DNA of 30,379 nucleotides from Cytophagaceae bacterium UBA6715 (lineage in GTDB: Bacteria; Bacteroidota; Bacteroidia; Cytophagales; Spirosomataceae), in assembly GCA_002454335.1 (NCBI GenBank), contig DKIP01000104.1, positions 28,504 to 58,882 of the forward strand, read 5' to 3'. Of this stretch, positions 7,240 to 16,500 are shown one piece after another; within the stretch, counting starts at the first letter, position 1; each line of letters begins with the position of its first letter. Under the pieces are notes generated by a model that was not told where the DNA came from, made no database searches, and saw only the letters and a program-made list of their open reading frames with translations. Position numbers and translations under genes: made by a program.

Positions 7240-8487
7240 ATGAAAAAAATTCTGTTTTTGCTTTTGACGGGCTTTGCTGCAACGGCGCAAATCCTCTCAC
7301 CTATTCAAAAGTCGCATCCACAAATGGATGACAAACGTTTGGCCTACATCGATACCGTGATGGAGGAATATATCCAAAAAAACTGGATGGTAGGCTCCAC
7401 CACCTTGGTCATCAAGGACAATTCCGTCGTTTATTTTAAGTCGAACGGCTATGCAGATTTGGCGAATAAAAAACCGATGAACAATGATGCGATTTACCGC
7501 ATCATGAGTCAGACGAAAGCCATTACGAGTGTGGCGATCATGCAATTATTCGAGCAAGGGAAATTGCGTTTAGATCAACCCGTGGGAGATTTTATCCCAG
7601 AATTCGCGAACCAACAAGTGCTCAAAGATTTCAACCCGGCAGATTCTTCGTATACGACAGAGCCCGCGAAACGCAAAATTACCATTCGTGATTTGTTGAG
7701 CCATCGTTCTGGAATCGACTACGCGGCAATCGGTTCTTCTAAGATGCAAGCCATCTATGCCAAAGCGGGGATTCCATCGGGATTAGGCAATTTCAATGCG
7801 GTATTATTAGATAAAATGAAAAGCCTTGGGCGCTTACCATTGGCACACCAACCGGGCGAAAAATTCACCTATGGATTGAATACGGATTTATTAGGCTGTT
7901 TAGTCGAGGTCATCACAGGCAAGACGTTGGAAGACTATTTTAAGGCGAATATTTTTGAGCCGCTGGGCATGAAGGATAGCTATTTTACCGTTCCTTTAGA
8001 AAAATCTTCGCGTATGCCAAAGGTGTATACGGAGAATGCCGACAAACAAATTATCCCCTGGGATCCTACATTCCGCAACTTAGACCCCAATTATCCACTC
8101 TATCCACATACCTATTTTTCGGGTGGCGCAGGTCTTTCCATGTCGACTTTTGACTATGCAACTTTCTTGCAAATGTTGTTGAATGGAGGTGTGTACAATG
8201 GCAAACAAATCCTAGGTCGGAGAACAATCGAACTCATGACGAGCCCGCAGATCAACATGGGAAATGATGATTTTGGCTTAGGGTTCAGCATAACGTCCAA
8301 AAAATCTGCCCAACTGAATGTAACTTCCGAAGGCAGTTATGGCTGGGGAGGTTATTATGGCACCACCTATTGGGTAGATCCCAAAGAGAAAATAGTCGCA
8401 TTAATCATGACACAACACACGCCCAATTCTCACGGGGATTACGGAGATAAAATCAAAAACATCATTTACGGCAGTTTGAAAAAATAG
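7240..8487 (+). CDS. Exported serine hydrolase, class C beta-lactamase/esterase type (S12)
   Basis: I place the start at ATG 7240, because it opens a clean signal peptide (MKKILFLLLTGFAATAQ). The reading frame extends to 7189, but that adds 17 residues which would spoil it. The mature part is a beta-lactamase-related fold (PF00144). The SxxK pair is S90/K93 in MSQTKAIT, the tyrosine motif is YGLNTDLLG, and the third box is WGGYYGTTYWVDP in place of KTG. Proteins of this kind are mostly esterases or peptidases of the cell envelope rather than antibiotic-resistance enzymes, and the substrate here is unknown. It is flanked by repeat-rich spacers and seems monocistronic. A weak TAGTTTG at 7212-7218 may be its -7 element. 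Confidence 0.9.
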   Translation: MKKILFLLLTGFAATAQILSPIQKSHPQMDDKRLAYIDTVMEEYIQKNWMVGSTTLVIKDNSVVYFKSNGYADLANKKPMNNDAIYRIMSQTKAITSVAIMQLFEQGKLRLDQPVGDFIPEFANQQVLKDFNPADSSYTTEPAKRKITIRDLLSHRSGIDYAAIGSSKMQAIYAKAGIPSGLGNFNAVLLDKMKSLGRLPLAHQPGEKFTYGLNTDLLGCLVEVITGKTLEDYFKANIFEPLGMKDSYFTVPLEKSSRMPKVYTENADKQIIPWDPTFRNLDPNYPLYPHTYFSGGAGLSMSTFDYATFLQMLLNGGVYNGKQILGRRTIELMTSPQINMGNDDFGLGFSITSKKSAQLNVTSEGSYGWGGYYGTTYWVDPKEKIVALIMTQHTPNSHGDYGDKIKNIIYGSLKK

Positions 8488-8491
8488 CCTT

Positions 8492-8584
8492 GTCACGCAG
8501 GCTTGGCGCCTGCTGGCCCGTGCGGTGGCGAACGCTGCCGGGGTCGCTGACCCCGGCAGCGTGGTCACGCCAGGCGCCAAAGCC
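8492..8584. repeat. GC-rich nested palindrome (REP-like)
   Basis: This starts 5 nt after the serine hydrolase stop. The inner hairpin is perfect: a 13-bp stem at 8533-8545 and 8549-8561 with loop GCT. The outer arms 8500-8512 (GGCTTGGCGCCTG) and 8571-8584 (its complement, with one extra base) enclose it. GTCACGC also occurs as a direct repeat next to both outer arms (8492-8498, 8564-8570). The element is far more GC-rich than its surroundings and has no T-run, so it is closer to a REP or small mobile palindrome than a normal terminator. It would nevertheless form a strong RNA structure. Confidence 0.8.
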
Positions 8585-8609
8585 CTAACGATTTTCAATT
8601 TACATTTCG

Positions 8610-8617
8610 TATTTTTG
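8610..8617 (+). promoter_or_regulatory. -7 element of the glycosyltransferase gene (TATTTTTG)
   Basis: A perfect TAnnTTTG lies 18 nt before the ATG at 8636, giving a leader of about 12-15 nt. No clear -33 TTG is seen at the normal distance. It lies just after the GC-rich palindrome, which insulates this gene from the one upstream. Confidence 0.5.
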
Positions 8618-8635
8618 AAACTGATAATCTGAAGC

Positions 8636-9634
8636 ATGCAAAAAATCGTCATCACCATCTGTTCCATTAACTACCTCGCCCAAGCCAAAACACTCGGCGA
8701 TTCGCTAATGAAACACAATCCCGATTATACGTTTTTAATCGGTTTGGTGGACAGAATTGATGCATCGCAGGTCGACAAGAACCTATTGCCCCCTTACACC
8801 CTCATAGAACTACATACAATTGGCGTAGAAGACCTCGACGAGATGTGCACGCGTTATGACATTACCGAACTAAATACGGCCGTTAAACCGTACTTTTTGG
8901 ACTATGTCTACCAAAATTACCCCGAAGCACAATTTGTGCACTATTTTGACCCCGACATCATCATCTACCAGCCGCTCACCGAAGTTGAAAACGGCCTGAA
9001 AGATCACAGCCTCTTCTTGACCCCGCATACACTGCAAGCTTATCCGGATGACGCCTGCAGTCCAAACGAGCGCGGTCTATTAAATACGGGCTTATATAAC
9101 CTAGGTTTCATTGGTACCAAACGCAGCAAAACAACGCATCAATTCTTGCAATGGTGGAAAGACAGGCTGTTTGATCAATGCTACATCGACTTGGCAAATG
9201 GCATGTTTGTCGATCAATTGTGGGTGAATTTCGCCCCTATTTTTTATGAAGATGTCTTCGTCAGCAGACACCTTGGGTTAAACATGGCCTATTGGAACCT
9301 GCATGAACGCCAAATAACAAACGATAATGAGCCCTACCAGGTCAACAATCATTTCCCTTTGATATTCTTCCATTTCTCCGGGTATTCCCCCGAAAAACCA
9401 ACCGAAATATCGAAATACCAAGACCGTTACAGCTTCCAAGAAAAAGGAGACGTCGCCAGCCTTTTCGATTATTACGCGCAAGCGCTCATTGCGAACGGTC
9501 ACAAAGAACTAAAGAAATACAGCTGTTACTACATTAAACCTGCTGTAAAAGCCCCGGTAAAACGCTATTTGCGCGTCCGCAAATATGCCAGCATGCCCTT
9601 CCGCTGGATTATTCAATTCATTGAGAACGCTTAG
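8636..9634 (+). CDS. GT8-like glycosyltransferase
   Basis: This is a 332-residue cytoplasmic protein without signal peptide or clear membrane helix. It begins with a GT-A type strand and helix (KIVITICSINYLAQAKTLGD). It has a D-x-D metal and nucleotide-sugar motif at D105-P-D107 in VHYFDPDIII, then NTGLYNLGFIG and MFVDQLWVNFAP, which resemble the acceptor-side segments of GT8/nucleotide-diphospho-sugar transferases. HFPLIFFHFSGYSP near residue 240 holds likely metal-binding histidines. The basic C-terminus (VKRYLRVRKYASMPFRW) may bind the membrane. Donor and acceptor are unknown; a role in surface polysaccharide or glycoprotein synthesis is plausible. It ends 7 nt before a strong bidirectional hairpin. 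Confidence 0.82.
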   Translation: MQKIVITICSINYLAQAKTLGDSLMKHNPDYTFLIGLVDRIDASQVDKNLLPPYTLIELHTIGVEDLDEMCTRYDITELNTAVKPYFLDYVYQNYPEAQFVHYFDPDIIIYQPLTEVENGLKDHSLFLTPHTLQAYPDDACSPNERGLLNTGLYNLGFIGTKRSKTTHQFLQWWKDRLFDQCYIDLANGMFVDQLWVNFAPIFYEDVFVSRHLGLNMAYWNLHERQITNDNEPYQVNNHFPLIFFHFSGYSPEKPTEISKYQDRYSFQEKGDVASLFDYYAQALIANGHKELKKYSCYYIKPAVKAPVKRYLRVRKYASMPFRWIIQFIENA

Positions 9635-9640
9635 AAACAA

Positions 9641-9671
9641 AAAAGTCATGCGTTAACAACGCATGACTTTA
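9641..9671. terminator. Bidirectional intrinsic terminator
   Basis: AAGTCATGCGTT (9643-9654) pairs perfectly with AACGCATGACTT (9658-9669) around an AAC loop. A-rich sequence precedes it and TTTATTT follows. It lies between the convergent glycosyltransferase (+) and PorP/SprF (-) genes and can serve both strands. Confidence 0.88.
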
Positions 9672-9698
9672 TTTACTCTGTGTTCTAAAATTTACTGT

Positions 9699-10577
9699 CT
9701 ATTTCTTAGCCAATTGCACGCGCAGAGCTATCTCATGCGATTGACTCGTCATTTTACTAATTTGGGATGTAGGTAATTCATATACATAGCCTAGGTAAAA
9801 AACCTTCGACATCTGTACACCTAATCGAATGCCCATGCTCTCTCCGCCACGATAACTCAAACCAGCATCCAATTTCCCATTCATATTCGCCACCACATTG
9901 ACATCATAGCTAACTGGTAAATCCGTAGCTAAACGAAATAAGGCACTAGGATATAAAGTAACCTTTTCCGAAACAGGCCATTTTGTCCCTGTCATCACGA
10001 AAAAACTAGGACTGTCTTTGTAAGCAGCTCCTGATGTCCCAAAATCATAACGAAACATACGAGGCTGTGATACAGAGAAAAATAGTCCATCCCCTTTGTA
10101 AACCTTCACGCCCCAGCCCGTATTCACTTGCATTCCCGTAGAACGATCCGTAGCAAAAGCCTCATCTCCTGCTTGAGGCACACGAATCCCATTAAAGTTT
10201 AGGCTCATGTTACCCACTCCTCCACGAATACCGCCAGCGAACGACCAACGCTCATTTAAGCGAACATGGTAAGCAAAATCAAGGCCTATATGTACCGTTT
10301 TCATTGGGCCCGCTTCGTCTAACAAGCCTACTACCCCAAGGCCTTTTTGTTTTCCCCACTTCATGTTAGCCGTAATTCCCATCGTTTTAGGAGCGCCTTC
10401 AATACCCATCCACTGCTGGCGATTCATCACCGTAATTTCCGTTCCCTCATATCCACCCACATGGGAAGGCGTAATATTTTGCGGATTAAATCGGTACAAA
10501 CTATAAATAGGATCTACTTGTCCCCAGGACGGCAACACTCCCATGGCAAGCAACAATATCACATATATTCGTTTCAT
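9699..10577 (-). CDS. PorP/SprF family outer-membrane protein (type IX secretion partner)
   Basis: A 292-residue beta-barrel protein of the PorP/SprF family (TIGR03519), with signal peptide MKRIYVILLLAMGVLPSWG. Family signatures are the N-terminal DPIYSLYRFNPQNITPSHVG (compare the usual D-x-x-F/Y...N-P-x-x-x-N-P-A-x-x-G) and VMNRQQWMGIEGAPKTM. The remaining sequence shows alternating barrel strands and ends in an outer-membrane-like tail, EIALRVQLAKK. SprF-type proteins help particular type-B cargo proteins cross or anchor at the outer membrane in type IX secretion. Its gene starts only 7 nt after the giant gene's stop, so the two are very probably co-transcribed and this protein is dedicated to that cargo. 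It is followed by a strong terminator. Confidence 0.93.
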   Translation of the reverse strand: MKRIYVILLLAMGVLPSWGQVDPIYSLYRFNPQNITPSHVGGYEGTEITVMNRQQWMGIEGAPKTMGITANMKWGKQKGLGVVGLLDEAGPMKTVHIGLDFAYHVRLNERWSFAGGIRGGVGNMSLNFNGIRVPQAGDEAFATDRSTGMQVNTGWGVKVYKGDGLFFSVSQPRMFRYDFGTSGAAYKDSPSFFVMTGTKWPVSEKVTLYPSALFRLATDLPVSYDVNVVANMNGKLDAGLSYRGGESMGIRLGVQMSKVFYLGYVYELPTSQISKMTSQSHEIALRVQLAKK

Positions 10578-10584
10578 ATTATTC

Positions 10585-13500
10585 TTATTTTAACCGATTG
10601 ATGTAGACATAAGTCGAAACCGTCGGGTATTTTCCATAAAAATCCAATACATAGTAATAGGTTCCGTCTGGTAATTCTTGACCATCTGAACTTCGCCCAT
10701 TCCAATCATTTTTATAGTTTTCTACATCATAAACCACCTGGCCTGAACGATTCATGATCGTCATGCGGTTTGGCTGCCGACTTAAAATTCCAGGGATGAT
10801 GAACGTATCATTTTTGCCATCACCATTCGGAGAGAAACCTTGCGTCGCATAGGTATCACATGAGTCTTTGTCCAAACGGTTTGGAATACCATCGTGATCA
10901 CAATCTGGCAACGCACCATAATTCAAATCATCTTCAATGGCATCCAAAATACCATCACCATCCGTATCCAAATCTAAATAATCTGGTATGCCATCTTTGT
11001 CGGTATCCGCCGGTACCCCATTCATCAGATTTGCCTCCTCTTTATCTGAAACGCCGTCATTATCGGAATCCACATCCACGTAGTCAGGCTTGCCATCTTT
11101 GTCGGTATCCACCGGATGATTCGGGTCTTTGCCAGCCTCAATCTGATCTAAAATACCATCTCCATCCGAATCCGTATCCGTGTAGTTTGCCTTCCCATCT
11201 CCATCCGTATCTAAATCACGGTAATTCGAAATGTCATCCCCGTTTGTATTTGATGAAACACCTCCCGACACGCCAGACTCCACCGCATCCGGAATTGTAT
11301 CGCCATCGGAATCCAAATCACGGAAATTGTAAACGCCATCGCGATCCGTATCTGCAGGTGCGGTAGGGGTTATCCCCGCCTCATACGTATCTGGGATACC
11401 ATCGTTATCCGTATCTAAATCCAGGTAATCAGGACGCGAATCTCCATCCGTATCTACCGGTGTAGCCGGTATTAATCCTGCTTCAATGGCATCTGGAATC
11501 TTATCTCCATCAGAATCTGTATCGATGTAATTAGCCTTCCCATCTCCATCTGTATCAATCGTTTTCTCTACATTATCTGGGATGGTATCTCCATCGGAAT
11601 CCGTATCAATGTAGTTACCTAAACTATCTCCATCTGTATCAATTGCCTTCTCAATTGAATCCAGAATCGTATCATTATCGGAATCCAAATCACGGAAGTT
11701 CATCAGGCCATCTCCATCCGTATCGATTGCTTTTTCAATCACATCTGGGATTGTATCATTATCCGAATCCAAATCACGGAAATCAGCTGTGCCATCCCCA
11801 TCCGTATCCATTGATGTCTCAATAGCATCCGAAATACCATCCGCATCGGAATCTAAATCATGGTAATCAGGCGTGCCATCCCCGTCTGTATCAGCAGGTA
11901 CACTTGGCGTTACGCCTACTTCTACAAGGTCAGATATACCATCATTATCGGAATCAGAATCGCGGTAATCTGGCTTGCCATCACGATCAAAATCTTGGGG
12001 TATCCATCCATTTGAACCCACCTCAAATGAATCAAGCATCTCATCATTATCCGAATCAAAATCTTCAAAATCGCGCGCACCGTCTCCATCCGTATCAACA
12101 GGTTTTGCGCAGGTCACAGCCTCAACAGCATCTGGGATACCGTCATTGTCACTATCCCCATCACGGAAGTTGAATTGACCATCATGATCCACATCATTTA
12201 GGCCCTCGGCCGCATCGGGAACACAATCATTATCCGAATCGGTATCTAAGAAATCCCAAGTTCCGTCTAAGTCGGTATCCTTAGGCTTAAATCCAGCAAA
12301 CTGAATGCGATCATCCCAACCATCGCCATTGTTATCGATTTTGTCAGCATCCGTACATGTCCAGCAACGCTCCGCACCCTCCCAGGCATCCTGAATTCCG
12401 TCGCCATCCGAATCCGTATCGATGTAATTAGGCAGGGCATCGTTATCCACATCACCCCATTTCTCGAAGTTATCGCCTACCCCATCACCATCTGCATCCA
12501 CATCTCGGTAGTTCGATAGAGCATCGCGATCCACGTCTTCGGTTCTCTCTAAAAAGTCGGCGATGCTATCCCCATCCGAATCTGTGTCTTTATAATCTGG
12601 AATTCCGTCGCGATCTGTATCTTGAAGGTTCCGAGGGCTTCCCCCAACTCGCGGATCCAAATAGTCAATGAGACCATTCGCATTTGCATCGAGGAATGCC
12701 CCTGAGGCAACCGATAATCGTCCATCCGCATTGTAATCCCGGTGATATTGATAATCATCCACAGCCTCCCAAGCATCAAATATCGAATCGTTATCCGTAT
12801 CTGTATCAACATAGTTTGCTATACCATCAGAATCCCAATCGCTGCTACCTTCTGATGCGTCCAAAATACCATCATTATCACTATCTAAATCCCGGTAATT
12901 CATGATGCCATCGCTGTCAGCGTCCACCGTACGTTCTGTAATATCTGGAATACTATCCCCATCGGAATCCAAATCTAAATAATCCGCCGTCCCATCACCA
13001 TCACTATCGCGCGATGCACTTGGACTTTGGCTATTGTAGCCCTCGATGTAGTTTGGTATACTATCGCCATCACTATCTGCTACCACGTCACCTGCGGAGT
13101 TCGGGTTTGTTCCTTGCCGACTTTCCACATAATCCGGAATACCGTCCCCATCGCTATCTCGATATGAACTTGGGTTATTCGGGTTTGTACCTTGTTGGGT
13201 CTCTACATAATCCGGTACCCCATCCCCATCGCTATCACGATAACTTGTTGGGTTGAAAGGATCTGTTCCTTGTGCGATTTCCACATAATCCGGAACCCCA
13301 TCACCGTCGGAATCCTTGAAGCTAGCTGGGTTGTTTGCATTTGTACCATCAAGCATCTCTTGATAATCTGGCACTCCGTCCCCATCCGAGTCATGTGTTA
13401 ATTCTGTGGCATCTGGAATGCCATCGCCATCCGTATCTGTATCCAAATAATCCGGAATACCATCCCCATCTGTATCTGTTGAAGCAACAGGATTATTCGG

Positions 13501-16500
13501 ATCAAATCCTTCCAAATAATCCGGAATACCATCACCATCCGCATCATGCAAGGTATCTGGAGCGACCAATGGATTCGTCGATTGGCGTGTTTCCACATAA
13601 TCCGCAATACCTCCACGGTCAGTATCCAAGAAACTTGTTGAATTTCTCGGATCAGTACCTTGACGTATTTCCACAAAATCCGGGACACCATCACCATCGC
13701 TATCTAAATAACTTGAAATATTCGCTGGATTCGTTCCCTGATGTTGCTCCACGTAATTCGGTACGCCATCGCCATCGGAATCTAAAAAGCTCGTTGCATT
13801 ATTCGGATTCGTACCTTGTTGATTTTCAATATAATCCGGCACGCCATCGCCATCAGTATCCAAGAAACTACCCGCGTCATACGGATTTGTTCCTTGCGCT
13901 TGCTCGTCGGTATCTGGCACACCATCCCCATCAGAATCTCCGATCAACACCGTCATAATCGTCGTGATGCTAGCCGCATTGTAGTTATTATCTTGTGCTT
14001 GGGTAGCTGTTATCGTCGTGGTCCCGAGTCCCACAATAGTCACCATATTACCACTGATGGTAGCCACGGCAGGATTGCTACTTGTATAGGTGATCGCGCC
14101 GGTTCCCGCAGAACTCGTTGGCGGCGTGATCGCAAATGCCACATCGCGTATCGTTTTCGTAATGGCTGGGAAGTTCGAAAGCGTCGGGTTGTCACGCGTG
14201 ATACGGACTGATATGGTTGCCGTAGCACAGGTACTCGTTGTCGTATTACATACTTGATAACCAATGGTCACCACACTCGCTGGTTCATTTAACCCTGCTG
14301 TATAATTCAGTACGCCCGTTGTAGGGGTGAGAACAACCGTTCCAGTTGCGGTTCCGGCTGCCCCACCTGGAAGACGAGTCAAACTGATATTCGCGCCAGG
14401 TACGAAATCGTCATTAGACATCACATTTCCTGAAATATTTCCATTAACGACAGGACCAAAGAAGTCATTTTGAGCAAGAGCCAATAACGGATTCGTATCA
14501 TTCAAGTTGATAACGCCGTCACCATCACAATCCCCTTGTTGCCAAGCATTGCTTGTAGGAAGCGTGCGGTGGATCAATAAATAAGAACAATTATTCAGAG
14601 AATTCGTATTATCATTGACCTCCGTCGCATCCAAGACACCATCACCATCACTCTCCAAATCATATGGATTACGAAGCCCATCCCCATCAATATCGGAAGG
14701 TGTGATTCCTGTCCCCGCGGAAGATGGTATACCTGATGCATTGACAGAACCATCTGCCTTACCATCATGGTTGGCATCTGTTCCACCCGCCTCAATCACG
14801 TCATTGATTCCATCACCATCCGAATCTAAATCCAAGTAGTTTGGAATATTATCAGCATCCGTATCACAGGTCGCACTGGATGGGTTACATGCGGCGTTTT
14901 CTATGGTATCCAGAATGCCATCGTTATCGTCATCCAAATCCCCCAAGGTATCAAACACGCCGTCTCCGTCGGAGTCAACCGGGCAACCATTCAAAAGGAC
15001 AGAACCGGCAACTACGCGACATTGGTCAACGGCATCTAGGACGGTATCTCCATCGGAATCCAGATCATAGGCATTAGCCGTTCCATCGGAATCGGTATCG
15101 ACTGAAGCTAATCCGTTTCCGGCCGAAGAAGGAATTCCATGTGCTCCGATTGTTCCATCAGCTTTTCCATCAGTATTGGCGTCTGTTCCTCCAGCTTCAA
15201 TAACATCTTGAATGCCATCGCCATCTGAATCTAAATCCAAGCGGTTTGGAATGTTGTCGCTATCGGTATCGCATGATGCACTAGCCGGATTACAAGCAGC
15301 ATTTTCTTCTGTATCTAAAATTCCATCATTGTCATCGTCCCAATCATCCACTGTATCATAATACCCGTCGCCATCAGAATCGACCGGGCAACCATTTAAT
15401 TGTGCTGTTCCAAATAACAAAGGACACGAATCTGCGGAGTCTATAATACCATCCCCATCGGAATCAAGGTTAGGGTCGTTGAATTCATAGACACGAATCA
15501 CCGCACCAAAACTTGAAGAACCTCCCGTATTGGTCGCCGTGATGGTATAGGTCGCTTGCGGGGTTACCGCGGTAGGCGTACCGGAAATAACCCCGGTTGT
15601 TGAGTTCAATAATAATCCCGCAGGCAAGGCTGGAGTAACCGCGTAGCTAATTACCGTACCCCCTATGCTGGTCGGGCTTAAGCTCGTCATGGCTTGGGTT
15701 CTTACCAAGCCTACAGGAGTTGCATAACTTAATTGCGATGGCGCCACATCTACCACGGTAATGTTTAAGGCGAATGTGGTGAAACCTGTTCCGTTGGTGG
15801 CGGTCAAAGTATAATTTGCCGATGGGCTTAATACCGTAGCTGTACCCGAAATCACTCCGGTACTTGCGTTGATTGTCAACCCAGCTGGCAACGCAGGACT
15901 TACGGTGTAGGTAATCACGGCACCTCCGCCAACGGTTGGAGTCAGTGGACTAATCGCCACCGTTTTTGTTGCCGTAAGCGACGCTGAAGGATATACCAAA
16001 TTCACAGGAGCATAATCCTTCACTTCAATCACGACATTTTGGGAAACGGATCCTACAAAGTTTGATGCCGTGACCACATACGTTGCAGATGGGGTGATAG
16101 CGGTAGGTGTACCGGAGATGACACCCGTGCTCGTGTTAAAACTTAATCCTGCGGGTAAAGCAGGAGCAATGGAATATCCTGATGGTGTTCCTCCATTGTT
16201 TGATGGTGTCAACGGTGTGATTGTGGTATTTAAGTAAAAAATAGGAGGCGTTGAATAGGTAAAATTCACTGGTGGCGCATCATTCACAATGATGTCTAAA
16301 CTAGTTGTCAATGAACCCGTTACATTGGAACCTACAATCGTATAGGTTGTCCGAGCGGTCACGGCCGTAGGTGTTCCAGATATCACACCCGTTGACGTAT
16401 TAAACGACAATCCGGCCGATAATGCTGGACTAATGCTATAACTTGTAATTACACCGCCTGAAGTACTTGGACCAATCGGCGATATGGCTATTCCACGCTC

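Noticed and set aside
7240..8487. The class C-type hydrolase as an antibiotic-resistance beta-lactamase
   Set aside because: The Y-x-N and KTG boxes are replaced by YGLN and WGG, which is usual for esterase or peptidase relatives. Nothing in the context suggests resistance.
11000..13900. Regularly spaced repeats that could suggest a CRISPR array
   Set aside because: The period is a codon multiple, the repeats diverge mostly at synonymous or conservative positions, the frame is open throughout, and there are no unique spacers of constant length.
10860..15077. Many plus-strand reading frames, such as 10860-11366 and 13335-13958, rich in His, Pro and Tyr
   Set aside because: They are the antisense shadow of the D-x-D-x-D-G repeats: GAT/GAC and GGT codons read backwards give ATC/CCA-rich open frames. 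They have no family resemblance and no start signals.
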